Made by a program: the position numbers and the translations under genes
Part shown: positions 17,543 to 25,055 of the stretch, one piece after another
How the letters are laid out: each line of letters starts with the position of its first letter
Position numbering within the stretch: position 1 is the first letter of the stretch
Origin: an uncultured Bacteroidia bacterium
GTDB taxonomy: Bacteria > Bacteroidota > Bacteroidia > Bacteroidales > ML635J-15
Length of the DNA stretch: 64,000 nucleotides
Assembly (NCBI GenBank): GCA_902791865.1
Contig: CADAXK010000011.1
Span: 1-64,000 of the forward strand
Direction: 5' to 3'
The notes under the pieces: generated by a model
What the model was told of the DNA's origin: nothing
The model's database searches: none
Seen by the model: the letters and a program-made list of their open reading frames with translations, nothing else

Positions 17543-17570
17543 AAAAATAAAACGGGGGAAATCCTCCCCC
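17543..17570 (-). terminator. Intrinsic terminator in the 5' leader of rimP-nusA-infB-dusB (probable attenuator)
   Basis: On the minus strand GGGGGA pairs with TCCCCC around GGATT, followed by GTTTTATTTTT. It sits between the promoter at 17590-17620 and the rimP start at 17536, so every transcript from that promoter meets it within about 30 bases. It may also end transcription from the 86-residue gene upstream. Confidence 0.85.
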
Positions 17571-17589
17571 TGTCCGTTCTAAAACCGCA

Positions 17590-17620
17590 CAAAATTACAC
17601 CAATTTTCTTAAATGGCAAA
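17590..17620 (-). promoter_or_regulatory. Promoter of the rimP-nusA-infB-dusB operon
   Basis: TTTG (17620-17617), 19 bases, TAATTTTG (17597-17590) on the minus strand is an exact match to the Bacteroidetes consensus with ideal spacing. The expected transcription start is near 17584, giving a leader of about 48 bases. Confidence 0.75.
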
Positions 17621-17678
17621 ACTTTTTTGCATGGTATTCTAATTTGCAGTTCAAAGGATTGCAAAAAATCGTTTTGAG

Positions 17679-17725
17679 ATTGCGCATGTAGGGATTGGTT
17701 TCAAACCTGCCCCTACATGTGCAAT
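17679..17725. repeat. Nested inverted repeat overlapping a stop codon
   Basis: ATTGCGCATGTAGGG and CCCTACATGTGCAAT pair, with one G-T position, around ATTGGTTTCAAACCTGC, which itself contains the small palindrome GGTTTCAAACC. The right arm encodes the last residues (LHM) and the TAG stop of the 86-residue protein. The GTAGGG/CCCTAC words recall the palindrome family elsewhere in the window. Confidence 0.8.
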
Positions 17726-17973
17726 TCTATCCATCCCTCTATTTCTGCAATCTGCCGTGTAAGTTCCTCTATTTTATCCTCTATGACATCTGGAGCCCAC
17801 TTTGTAGTACAAAAACCATTTCCACGGGAAATGTACATTTCATCTTCAAGGTCGGAACTGATTTCCTGATAGTTTTCAAGCAGTTGCTTTTTCTTTGCCA
17901 GCAAATCCTTCAGGTCGTCGAGGTCGGCTTCGATGGGAAGCGTTTCGTTGTATAGGTGATAAAACTTTTTCAT
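17713..17973 (-). CDS. Small coiled-coil protein of unknown function
   Basis: This is an 86-residue cytoplasmic protein with two helical, heptad-like stretches, LDDLKDLLAKKKQLLENYQ and VIEDKIEELTRQIAEIEGWI, joined by a short segment containing GNGFCTTKWAPD. It probably forms a helical hairpin or dimer. I do not recognise a family. Its last codons lie in the arm of an inverted repeat, so the original C-terminus may have been changed by insertion of that element. The ATG start is clear; codon use looks like that of neighbours. Confidence 0.6.
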   Translation of the reverse strand: MKKFYHLYNETLPIEADLDDLKDLLAKKKQLLENYQEISSDLEDEMYISRGNGFCTTKWAPDVIEDKIEELTRQIAEIEGWIELHM

Positions 17974-17992
17974 TGCAAATATTGTTTTTACT

Positions 17993-18172
17993 CGTCATTC
18001 AGCAAAGCAGAACGAACCGACTAAGGCACGTGTCGTGTGAGTTCGCTTGTGCGGTACCTTTAGCTCGGCGCAGCCAATCTCCTTTAATACGGTACAATGG
18101 GAGATTTCGGATAGCCGACTTCACACAGCTCCTTTCTTCGTATCGCTGGTTCAGTCAGGCTTCCGAAATGAC
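17993..18172 (+). repeat. About 170-base interspersed element, copy 1
   Basis: This element begins CGTCATTC and ends GAAATGAC, so its ends are short inverted repeats. It shares long blocks with 48645-48805 read in reverse complement: GAACCGACTAAGG, ACGTGTCGTGTGA, CGGATAGC, CTTCACA, CGTATCG and CTTCCGAAATGAC. The middle differs. It contains no gene and fills the gap between deoC and the 86-residue gene. It has the look of a small non-autonomous mobile element (MITE-like). Confidence 0.75.
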
Positions 18173-18187
18173 AGTTTAAGTTCTTTT

Positions 18188-19066
18188 TTAGAAGTACTTT
18201 ATCTCTTTTTTCTTGCCATCGAACTTGCTTATGTCGGTAAGCAGGGCATTTGCAAGGCGCGATGCACCAAGACGGAAGAAGTCGTTGCTGAGCCATTCTT
18301 CACCGAGAACATCCTTTACTATTGTGTAATAAAGCAATGCATCTTCGGTAGTTGAGATTCCACCAGCAGGCTTCAACCCTACCATTTCTCCTGTTTGTTT
18401 GTAGTAGTCGCGTATTGCACAGCACATTACATAAACGGCTTCTGGAGTTGCCGAAACTGCGGTTTTGCCAGTCGAGGTCTTTATGAAGTCGGCGCCCGAT
18501 TCCATTGCTATGATGCTTGCAATGTAAATATTGTCGGAAGTCTTGAGTTCGCCTGTCTCGAGAATAACCTTCAAGAACGCATCACCAATTGCGTGGCGGA
18601 TTGTGAGTATTTCGTCCGAAACTGTCTGGTAGTCTTCTTCGAGGAACTTGCCAACCGAAATTACAATGTCAATTTCGTCGGCACCCTTCTCCACTGCCAT
18701 TTCACATTCTACCGCCTTAACAGAAAGGAAGGTCTGCGATGCAGGGAAGCATGCGCCAACTGCGGCAATGTCAACATCTTCGAGTTCAAGGCAGTCGAGA
18801 ACTGTCGGAACCATAGCGGGGTAAACGCAAATTGCAGCCACATTCTTGTATTTTGGGAAGTGCTTTTTGAACTTGTTGACTTTTTCGGTCATTTCTGCAA
18901 TCTTTGATTCGGTATCGCTTACATTTAAGCTCGTAAGGTCAACGCAGTTAAGAAGTTGCATCAGTACTTCCTTGTTGTTGTTTTCCTGCATTTTCTTTTT
19001 GTACTGCTTTACCTTTTTTTCGATTTCCTTTTCCGACGGTGCGCCGGGGTAATTTCTGTCTTTCAT
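18188..19066 (-). CDS. deoC: Deoxyribose-phosphate aldolase
   Basis: This 292-residue class I aldolase cleaves 2-deoxyribose-5-phosphate to glyceraldehyde-3-phosphate and acetaldehyde in deoxynucleoside breakdown. The Schiff-base lysine is in GADFIKTSTGKT. ADEIDIVISVGKFLE and VGLKPAGGIST are further active-site blocks. I start it at ATG 19066 (MKDRNYPGAP), one base after the stop of the MazG-like gene; the longer frame would overlap that gene by about 60 bases. The product fits the larger DeoC type (about 290 residues) of Bacteroidota. Confidence 0.95.
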   Translation of the reverse strand: MKDRNYPGAPSEKEIEKKVKQYKKKMQENNNKEVLMQLLNCVDLTSLNVSDTESKIAEMTEKVNKFKKHFPKYKNVAAICVYPAMVPTVLDCLELEDVDIAAVGACFPASQTFLSVKAVECEMAVEKGADEIDIVISVGKFLEEDYQTVSDEILTIRHAIGDAFLKVILETGELKTSDNIYIASIIAMESGADFIKTSTGKTAVSATPEAVYVMCCAIRDYYKQTGEMVGLKPAGGISTTEDALLYYTIVKDVLGEEWLSNDFFRLGASRLANALLTDISKFDGKKKEIKYF

Positions 19067-19067
19067 G

Positions 19068-19391
19068 TTATTTAAGTTTTTGATTATCAATATGTCTTGT
19101 TTTATCTCTATTTGTTTTCTTCTCAAAGTTGGCTTTCATTGCTGAATCGAGGTCTATTCCCGTTTGATTGGCTATGCAAGTAAGCACCCACAAAACATCG
19201 GCAATTTCGTCCTCTAGGTTTAGGTTGTCGGTAGGTTTTGCCGACTGCTCGCCGTACTTGCGAGCAATTACGCGTGCCATCTCGCCGACTTCCTCCGTCA
19301 GCACAATCATATTTGTCTTCACATCGAAGTAGCGTACTCCGTAGGTGCGAATCCAGGTGTCAACCGATTGCTGTAATTCTTGTATTGTCAT
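19068..19391 (-). CDS. MazG-like nucleotide pyrophosphohydrolase
   Basis: This 107-residue all-helical protein carries the metal-binding pattern of the MazG superfamily: LTEEVGEMARVIARKYGE (EXXE) and LEDEIADVLWVLTC (EXXD). Such enzymes hydrolyse nucleoside triphosphates to monophosphates and clean the pool of unusual nucleotides. It is tightly coupled to deoC (1 base between them), so the pair probably serves nucleotide salvage or sanitation. The ATG is the first possible start. Confidence 0.88.
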   Translation of the reverse strand: MTIQELQQSVDTWIRTYGVRYFDVKTNMIVLTEEVGEMARVIARKYGEQSAKPTDNLNLEDEIADVLWVLTCIANQTGIDLDSAMKANFEKKTNRDKTRHIDNQKLK

Positions 19392-19393
19392 AA

Positions 19394-19458
19394 TCTACAA
19401 TGGATAATTTATAATGGATAATTAACAATTGCTTACGCTAGCTAAAGGTTAATAATGG
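19394..19458 (+). repeat. Short repeat patch with AATGGATAAT words
   Basis: The gap after the SpoU methyltransferase gene holds three copies of AATGGATAAT or AATTTATAATGGATAAT, and GCTTACGCTAGCTAAAGG. The latter matches GCGCGAGCTAAAGG in the 2.9-3.1 kb island, in the same direction. The patch runs into the last codons of the methyltransferase. Confidence 0.5.
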
Positions 19459-20218
19459 ATAATGACCTTCTAAACTCATTGCACACTATCGCTGCCGCCA
19501 TCGAAATGTTGAGCGATTCCACATGATTGTCATGGAATGGCGGAATGAAAAGCTTGCGCGAGATTTCTGCTTCCACCTCGCGCGAAATGCCGTTTCCCTC
19601 GTTGCCCATGACTATAAGTCCGTTTTGTGGCAAAGTCTGTGCGTAGATGTTGTCACCCTCGAGAAAAGTGCCGAAGCAATCCAATCCAGTGATTTTTCGG
19701 TAGTTGCTCAAGAAAGATGGTAAGTCTTCGTAGAAAATGTTCACTCGCGTGAATGCACCCATTGTCGCTTGTACAACCTTGGGATTGTATAGGTCGGTAC
19801 TACCTTTGGAGCATACTATATTGCGTATTCCAAACCAGTCGCAGATGCGGATTATTGTACCGAAGTTTCCTGGATCCTGTATGGTGTCGATTGCCATTGT
19901 GAGCGAGTCGGACAAGTCCTCAATATGCAATTGCCTCTGCGGTATTTCCACCGCTGCCATTATTGACGATGCCGTATTGAAATTCGACAGTTTTTCCATT
20001 GTCCGTTTGTCGGTTTCGAACTTTAGGTTGCAATCGGCATCTATTCTTTCAAGACTTTCGGACAAACCGACGAGCATTTTTATTTTCATGCCAGTCTTGA
20101 TCACCTCCTCGATAATCTTGAAGCCCTCGACCAAGAACAATCCGTGCTCCTCGCGGTACTTTTTGATTGACAACGAGTTCAATATGCTGACTTTTGCCTT
20201 CGATAGCTGCTGGTTCAT
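19442..20218 (-). CDS. TrmH/SpoU family RNA 2'-O-methyltransferase
   Basis: This 258-residue protein carries the trefoil-knot (SPOUT) methyltransferase motifs: AIDTIQDPGNFGTIIRICDWFG (motif 1), GLIVMGNEGNGISREV (motif 2) and ESLNISMAAAIVCNEF (motif 3). The N-terminal 90 residues (EHGLFLVEGFKIIEEV) form the substrate-binding L30e-like domain. The target is a ribose in rRNA or tRNA; I cannot tell which. It is a single gene, divergent from the UDP-xylose synthase gene. Confidence 0.9.
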   Translation of the reverse strand: MNQQLSKAKVSILNSLSIKKYREEHGLFLVEGFKIIEEVIKTGMKIKMLVGLSESLERIDADCNLKFETDKRTMEKLSNFNTASSIMAAVEIPQRQLHIEDLSDSLTMAIDTIQDPGNFGTIIRICDWFGIRNIVCSKGSTDLYNPKVVQATMGAFTRVNIFYEDLPSFLSNYRKITGLDCFGTFLEGDNIYAQTLPQNGLIVMGNEGNGISREVEAEISRKLFIPPFHDNHVESLNISMAAAIVCNEFRRSLSIINL

Positions 20219-20352
20219 ATTGTCGAATTTAGTATGTCAAAAATTTCGTTACAAAAATAACAAACGATTTTTTATAGTGACACCTGAAAGTGAGATTTCG
20301 ATGCAAAACCTCTAAAATTATCAGCATCTTATTATAAAAAATTATTTTTGCT

Positions 20353-20360
20353 TACTTTTG
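20353..20360 (+). promoter_or_regulatory. Probable -7 box of the UDP-xylose synthase gene
   Basis: TACTTTTG matches TAnnTTTG and lies 22 bases before the ATG at 20382. The upstream TTTG element is not clear. A TATTTTTG on the other strand at 20252-20259 may serve the divergent methyltransferase gene. Confidence 0.5.
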
Positions 20361-20381
20361 CAATCTGAAAACGACATCTGA

Positions 20382-21320
20382 ATGAAGAAGATATTAGTAA
20401 CTGGAGGCGCAGGATTCATAGGTTCGCACTTGTGTGAACGGCTACTCAACGAAGGCAACGAAGTAATCTGTCTCGACAACTATTCCTCCGGTTCAAAAGA
20501 CAATATCATACATCTTCTCGACAATCCATATTTCGAGTTGGTGCGCCACGATGTTACAATACCGTTTTTCATCGAAGTTGATGAGATTTATAACCTTGCA
20601 TGCCCTGCGTCACCTGTACAATATCAAAACGCCCCGATAAAGACAATAAAAACCTCAATAATGGGAGCAATAAACATGCTCGACCTAGCGCTACGCGTAG
20701 GAGCAAAGATATTGCAAGCATCAACAAGTGAGGTTTACGGAGATCCCGATGTACATCCGCAACCCGAAACCTACTGGGGAAGAGTAAACCCAATAGGTTC
20801 ACGCTCGTGCTACGATGAAGGTAAGCGTTGCGCAGAATCGCTGTTTGTAAATTACCACGAACAGAACAACGCAAGGATAAAAATTGTGCGGATATTCAAC
20901 ACATACGGGCCAAACATGCAACCAGACGATGGTCGCGTGATTTCTAACTTTATTGTTCAGGCATTGCAAGACAAGCCAATAACCATATATGGTAACGGCA
21001 ATCAGACCCGCAGTTTCCAATATGTCGACGACCTTGTTGATGGACTAATAAGGATGATGAACACTCCTGATGAAATCATAGGACCGGTGAACATTGGTAA
21101 TCCTTCTGAATTTACCATTTTGGAGCTTGCGCAAAAGGTCATAAAACTTACCAGCTCAAAAAGCACAATCGAGTTCCACGAACGAACAGCTGACGATCCC
21201 ATGCAGCGCAAGCCTGACATCACAAAAGCCGAAGAATTACTTGACGGATGGCAACCAAAAATCAATCTTGATGATGGGTTGCGCAGTACGATAGATTATT
21301 TCAAAAAGATTGTACAATAA
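20382..21320 (+). CDS. UDP-glucuronate decarboxylase (UDP-xylose synthase), SDR family
   Basis: This 312-residue extended short-chain dehydrogenase turns UDP-glucuronic acid into UDP-xylose and CO2, a precursor for surface polysaccharide. It has the NAD-binding GGAGFIGSH (residues 8-16), the DNYSSG loop, and active-site YDEGK (Tyr144, Lys148). [15 protein letters not shown] and [17 protein letters not shown] distinguish decarboxylases from plain epimerases. It is a single gene between its own promoter and a bidirectional terminator; no other sugar-nucleotide gene is adjacent. Confidence 0.93.
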   Translation: MKKILVTGGAGFIGSHLCERLLNEGNEVICLDNYSSGSKDNIIHLLDNPYFELVRHDVTIPFFIEVDEIYNLACPASPVQYQNAPIKTIKTSIMGAINMLDLALRVGAKILQASTSEVYGDPDVHPQPETYWGRVNPIGSRSCYDEGKRCAESLFVNYHEQNNARIKIVRIFNTYGPNMQPDDGRVISNFIVQALQDKPITIYGNGNQTRSFQYVDDLVDGLIRMMNTPDEIIGPVNIGNPSEFTILELAQKVIKLTSSKSTIEFHERTADDPMQRKPDITKAEELLDGWQPKINLDDGLRSTIDYFKKIVQ

Positions 21321-21347
21321 AAAAGCGGTCTTTTAAACCGCTTTTAT
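21321..21347. terminator. Bidirectional terminator between convergent genes
   Basis: AAAAGCGGT pairs with ACCGCTTTT around CTTTTAA, with A and T runs on both sides. It serves the UDP-xylose synthase gene on the plus strand and the ligase gene on the minus strand. Confidence 0.85.
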
Positions 21348-21365
21348 TTCGCAATTGACTTGCCT

Positions 21366-22715
21366 CTATATTATTTCATCAGCAAGTTTCTTGAAGTCTA
21401 CACCATTGAAATTTCCACTACTCATCATCAAGTAGTTAGTACCATGGCAATCTGTCGTACGAAGATATTCCTGCAACTTGACAGTATCGGTAAAAACCAT
21501 AACCTTGCCACCAAAACTTTCCTTTACATATTCCTCTGGAATATCAGGCAACTGCTTGTGCTTTAACACTTCTCTATTGTAATATACAATTGCGGTATCG
21601 GCATTGTCCATTGCACCATTGTACTGAGGAATAAAATTCTTCTGCAGACTGCTGAAAGTATGCAATTCGATGCAGGCAATAAGCTTGCGTTTCGGATATT
21701 TCTGCTTCAGGGCACTAACAGTAGCCTTTAGTTTGCTAGGTGCATGTGCAAAATCGATGTAGAACGCCGAATCATCGGTTTCCTTAACCAACTGCAATCT
21801 CTTTGCAGCACCTTCAAATGTTTCCATTGCCGACCAGAAAATGTCATCCTTTACACCAAGTTTCTCGCAAACCTTGTATGCAGCATTTATATTCTGGAAG
21901 TTGTGGTCACCAAATACATTGAGTACATATTTCTTGTCACCCCGTACAACGCAGTATTTACCATTTTCTTCCACAACATCAATCTTGCCGTATGATTCTG
22001 ACTTAATATCATGGTTTACACGACTTATTTTCTTCAAGTTTTCGTCACCTTCATACCAGAACAAGTTTCCGCCATACTGAATTGACTTTACAAATATTTC
22101 AAACTGCTCCACATACTTCGGAAAGGTTGGGAAAACATTTATATGATCCCATGCAATACCTGTAAGCACTGCAATATGTGGCTTATACCAGTGGAATTTA
22201 GGTGTCAGGTCGATAGGTGACGACAAGTATTCATCGCCCTCGAAAATTGCAACGCGGTTCTTATCCTCAAGGTTTACCATTGTGTCAAAACCCTTGATAT
22301 TTGCGCCCACCATGTAGTCGAAACCGAGATTAGCATTTTTCAGCACATGCATAATCATCGAGGTAATAGTTGTCTTGCCATGGCTACCCCCTATCACGAC
22401 GCGCATTTTAGATTTTGTTTGCTCGTATAGGTATTCTGGATAGGAGCAAATCTTCAAGCCGAGTTCCTGCGCACGGACGAGTTCTGGATTGTCCTTGCGA
22501 GCGTGCATTCCGAGTATCACAATGTCAATATCAGCAGTGATGTTTTCGGGATGCCAGCCAAAGTCCTTGGGCAAAAGTCCGCAGGCTTCCAAACGCGAGC
22601 GCGACGGCTCGAATATTTCATCGTCCGAACCTGTTACATTGTATCCTTTCTTGCAAAGCGCTATCGCCAAGTTGTGCATTGCTGCACCGCCAATTGCTAT
22701 GAAATGTATTCTCAT
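21366..22715 (-). CDS. mpl: Mpl-like murein peptide ligase (UDP-MurNAc:tripeptide ligase)
   Basis: This 449-residue Mur ligase attaches recycled L-Ala-gamma-D-Glu-meso-DAP to UDP-MurNAc. It has an N-terminal Rossmann domain (HFIAIGGAAMHNLAIAL), the ATP loop GGSHGKTT (109-116), and VAIFEGDEYLSSPIDLTPKF and GIAWDHINVFPTF in the central domain. The GANIKGFDTMV segment and this DEYLSSP block are Mpl features rather than MurC ones, but a related Bacteroidota ligase of unknown substrate cannot be excluded. It is a single gene; its upstream neighbour ends in its own terminator. Confidence 0.88.
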   Translation of the reverse strand: MRIHFIAIGGAAMHNLAIALCKKGYNVTGSDDEIFEPSRSRLEACGLLPKDFGWHPENITADIDIVILGMHARKDNPELVRAQELGLKICSYPEYLYEQTKSKMRVVIGGSHGKTTITSMIMHVLKNANLGFDYMVGANIKGFDTMVNLEDKNRVAIFEGDEYLSSPIDLTPKFHWYKPHIAVLTGIAWDHINVFPTFPKYVEQFEIFVKSIQYGGNLFWYEGDENLKKISRVNHDIKSESYGKIDVVEENGKYCVVRGDKKYVLNVFGDHNFQNINAAYKVCEKLGVKDDIFWSAMETFEGAAKRLQLVKETDDSAFYIDFAHAPSKLKATVSALKQKYPKRKLIACIELHTFSSLQKNFIPQYNGAMDNADTAIVYYNREVLKHKQLPDIPEEYVKESFGGKVMVFTDTVKLQEYLRTTDCHGTNYLMMSSGNFNGVDFKKLADEII

Positions 22716-22823
22716 TTTACAAAATTTTTATTCTCCTGCGAGTATAGCGATTTTAATAATGGTGGCGACAAAGGTTTTTGCCAGTTTATTAAACTTGGAA
22801 TGTGAATTATTATTAAAACAAAA

Positions 22824-22844
22824 AGGCGGAAATAAATTCCGCCT
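22824..22844 (-). terminator. Terminator after greA-HIT
   Basis: AGGCGGAA pairs with TTCCGCCT around five bases, followed on the minus strand by TTTTTGTTTT. Confidence 0.88.
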
Positions 22845-22866
22845 CAAACATTTATATCTTACTGAT

Positions 22867-23259
22867 TTACATATTTTTCCTAATGTCTTCTACAAGTTTC
22901 TTGTACTCCTCGTCGGTAAGTTTTACTCGCGAGTTCGACAGCAGCATATCTCCTTCCTTGCTTATTGGAATAAGATGTATATGCGTATGCGGAACTTCCA
23001 AGCCAAGTACCATAAGACCAATGCGTTCGCACTCTATTGTCTTTTCCAAAGCAGCAGCTACCTTTTGGGCGAAAAGAAGTATTTCCGACAAAACCTCGTC
23101 AGAATTACGGAATATATAATCCTTCTCTTCCTTTGGCACTACGAGCGTATGGCCTTTCTTCAATGGGTTAATGTCAAGGAATGCAATAAACTTATCATTC
23201 TCTGCCACCTTGTAGCATGGAATTTCTCCATTAATAATCCTTGTAAACAATGTTGCCAT
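22867..23259 (-). CDS. HIT family nucleotide-binding hydrolase
   Basis: This 130-residue protein has the histidine triad HTHIHLIPI (His91, 93, 95) and the CYKVAENDKFIAFLDINP N-terminal strand pair typical of HINT-like phosphoramidases. These enzymes act on AMP-linked compounds. The start is 6 bases after the greA stop, and this greA-HIT pair is common in Bacteroidota. Cytoplasmic. Confidence 0.92.
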   Translation of the reverse strand: MATLFTRIINGEIPCYKVAENDKFIAFLDINPLKKGHTLVVPKEEKDYIFRNSDEVLSEILLFAQKVAAALEKTIECERIGLMVLGLEVPHTHIHLIPISKEGDMLLSNSRVKLTDEEYKKLVEDIRKNM

Positions 23260-23265
23260 GACTAA

Positions 23266-23739
23266 TTATATTGAAATGTTAACAATTTCGAAAGAAACCA
23301 TACCACTTGGAACCTGAATATCAACAACTTCACCAACCTTCTTACCAAGTAAGCCCTTAGCTATAGGCGTTGAAACTGATATTTTCTTTGCTTTCAAATC
23401 TGCTTCAGATTCCGAAACGATAGTATACTCCATTTCCTGATTGGTCTTTACATTTCTTAGTTTCACCTTGTTAAGAATCTGAACAGCATTAGTATTTATC
23501 TGCGAAGGATCAATAATACGAGCATTCCTTATAGTTTCCTGCAGTTTACTAATCTTCATTTCAAGAAGACCCTGCGCTTCCTTTGCAGCATCATATTCTG
23601 CATTTTCAGACAAATCACCTTTATCGCGGGCTTCTGCAATTTGCTTAGAGATATTAGGTCTCTCAACATTCACCATTCTATCCAACTCATCTTTTAGTTT
23701 CTTAAGACCTTCTTCGGTCAAATATGAAATATCAGACAT
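23266..23739 (-). CDS. greA: Transcription elongation factor GreA
   Basis: This 157-residue protein rescues backtracked RNA polymerase by stimulating transcript cleavage. The N-terminal coiled coil carries the acidic tip in ARDKGDLSENAEYDAAKEAQ, which reaches the active site through the secondary channel. The C-terminal FKBP-like domain ends with STPIAKGLLGKKVGEVVDIQ. It is first in a two-gene operon with the HIT gene. A promoter and then a terminator-like hairpin precede it. Confidence 0.96.
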   Translation of the reverse strand: MSDISYLTEEGLKKLKDELDRMVNVERPNISKQIAEARDKGDLSENAEYDAAKEAQGLLEMKISKLQETIRNARIIDPSQINTNAVQILNKVKLRNVKTNQEMEYTIVSESEADLKAKKISVSTPIAKGLLGKKVGEVVDIQVPSGMVSFEIVNISI

Positions 23740-23770
23740 AATTATTTAATTATTAAAGTTATACAAACAA

Positions 23771-23800
23771 AAAGAAATCCCTTTTCTCTTTCGGGATTCC
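23771..23800 (-). terminator. Terminator-like hairpin in the greA leader
   Basis: On the minus strand AATCCC pairs with GGGATT across GAAAGAGAAAA, followed by TCTTTTTGTTTG. It begins about where transcription from the TACATTTG box should start and ends 32 bases before the greA ATG. The loop is long (11 bases), so the hairpin is weaker than its neighbours. Confidence 0.6.
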
Positions 23801-23805
23801 CAACG

Positions 23806-23813
23806 CAAATGTA
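23806..23813 (-). promoter_or_regulatory. Probable -7 box of greA
   Basis: TACATTTG on the minus strand fits TAnnTTTG. It lies between two hairpins, and the upstream TTTG element is not clear. Confidence 0.5.
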
Positions 23814-23840
23814 ATAAATTTTGCTTTGGAAAAATTTAAT

Positions 23841-23868
23841 CGGAAAGCCCATTTGAATGGGCTTTCCG
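23841..23868 (-). terminator. Terminator of the TonB receptor/cargo/PorV-like operon
   Basis: A perfect 12-base-pair stem (CGGAAAGCCCAT with ATGGGCTTTCCG) and a 4-base loop, then a T-rich run on the minus strand, 27 bases past the stop at 23896. Confidence 0.9.
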
Positions 23869-23895
23869 ACAATAAGTATTAACTCAAAACGTTTT

Positions 23896-25041
23896 TTACA
23901 TTGTAACTCTCAGTCCAAAAGTATGGACACCACCAAGTATGTTTGTGAATCTGTAAGAATAGTCAACACCAATAACTGGTCTTGTACTTACAGACGTTGT
24001 ATTCAAACCATACTTTGCTCCCTCTTCCTTCTTCTTCAACGGAGCCTGGAGAGTTATACCAGCAGATGGACCAGAGAAAGCAGTTGTACAATCTGATACA
24101 GAGTACAAACCTTTCTCGTAGGTATAACCTGCACGGATGAACAAATATTCCATAAACGAATATTCGAGACCAATATGGAACTGATCCTTTGTAAAGGAGT
24201 TTGAAGTGAAGTTAAGAGCTATTGCGAGATTGTGGTTAGAGTAAACCGTTTCATCATCTTCGTCAATCTTAGCGGCTAATCTGATGTGATATGAGAAGCC
24301 AATCTTAATCAATGACGGAAGCTCATATTCCTGACTTCTGTTCTCAACGCTCATGCTTGTTCCCGTAGGAGAAACACCAACGAATGACATACCGTCGCCA
24401 GAATACTTCATTGTTGTTCCAACATTCTTCATTGTTATACCGAAATGGATATTGTCACGGTTTCTATTACCAGCCTTATCCTTACCGAAACCTGTTATAT
24501 ACTGGATACCTGCATCAAGTGCAAATCCATTAGCACTAAGGTTATCGATGTGCTCGTTAATCATTTTCACTGTGATACCACCATAAATACTATTGGAGAA
24601 TTCGCGTGCATACGAAAGACCAATAACAGTATAACCCGGCTTAAATGTTCCTATACCACCTTCCGGCAAATTCTCAGTTGTTCTAATGATTTCGCCCCAG
24701 TTGAACATATCAACCATAGCTCCAAGTACGCTGTTCTCGCCTACCCTTACTGCCAATGCAGCGGCATTTACCTGTATGCCAGAACCAGCAAAGTACTGTG
24801 AATTATTAAAACCAACTTCCAACTTCTTGGTAAAAGCCAAACCAGCGACATTCAAGTGCATACTTTCATAACCAGTAACACATGCCACATTGGCCTCACC
24901 AAAGCCCGAACTTCTTGCCCATGGGTTAACCAGCAGTTGTGATGCACCAGCCTGACCAGCCCTCTGCCAGTTTCCAGCAAATAAATCTGTACTAATTAAA
25001 CTTAAAATTAGTAATATTGATACCAAATATATTCTTTTCAT
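23896..25041 (-). CDS. PorV/PorQ family outer-membrane beta-barrel protein
   Basis: The 381-residue protein has a signal peptide followed by GQAGASQLLVNPWARSSGFGEANVA, the family entry motif, and many amphipathic strands ending in an aromatic-rich C-terminus (YSYRFTNILGGVHTFGLRV). PorV and PorQ relatives belong to the type IX secretion machinery: PorV shuttles cargo to the attachment complex on the cell surface. It is the last gene of a three-gene operon, 14 bases after a large T9SS cargo gene. It may serve that cargo specifically; this is inferred from the arrangement. Confidence 0.85.
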   Translation of the reverse strand: MKRIYLVSILLILSLISTDLFAGNWQRAGQAGASQLLVNPWARSSGFGEANVACVTGYESMHLNVAGLAFTKKLEVGFNNSQYFAGSGIQVNAAALAVRVGENSVLGAMVDMFNWGEIIRTTENLPEGGIGTFKPGYTVIGLSYAREFSNSIYGGITVKMINEHIDNLSANGFALDAGIQYITGFGKDKAGNRNRDNIHFGITMKNVGTTMKYSGDGMSFVGVSPTGTSMSVENRSQEYELPSLIKIGFSYHIRLAAKIDEDDETVYSNHNLAIALNFTSNSFTKDQFHIGLEYSFMEYLFIRAGYTYEKGLYSVSDCTTAFSGPSAGITLQAPLKKKEEGAKYGLNTTSVSTRPVIGVDYSYRFTNILGGVHTFGLRVTM

Positions 25042-25055
25042 ATCGAGCTATTATT

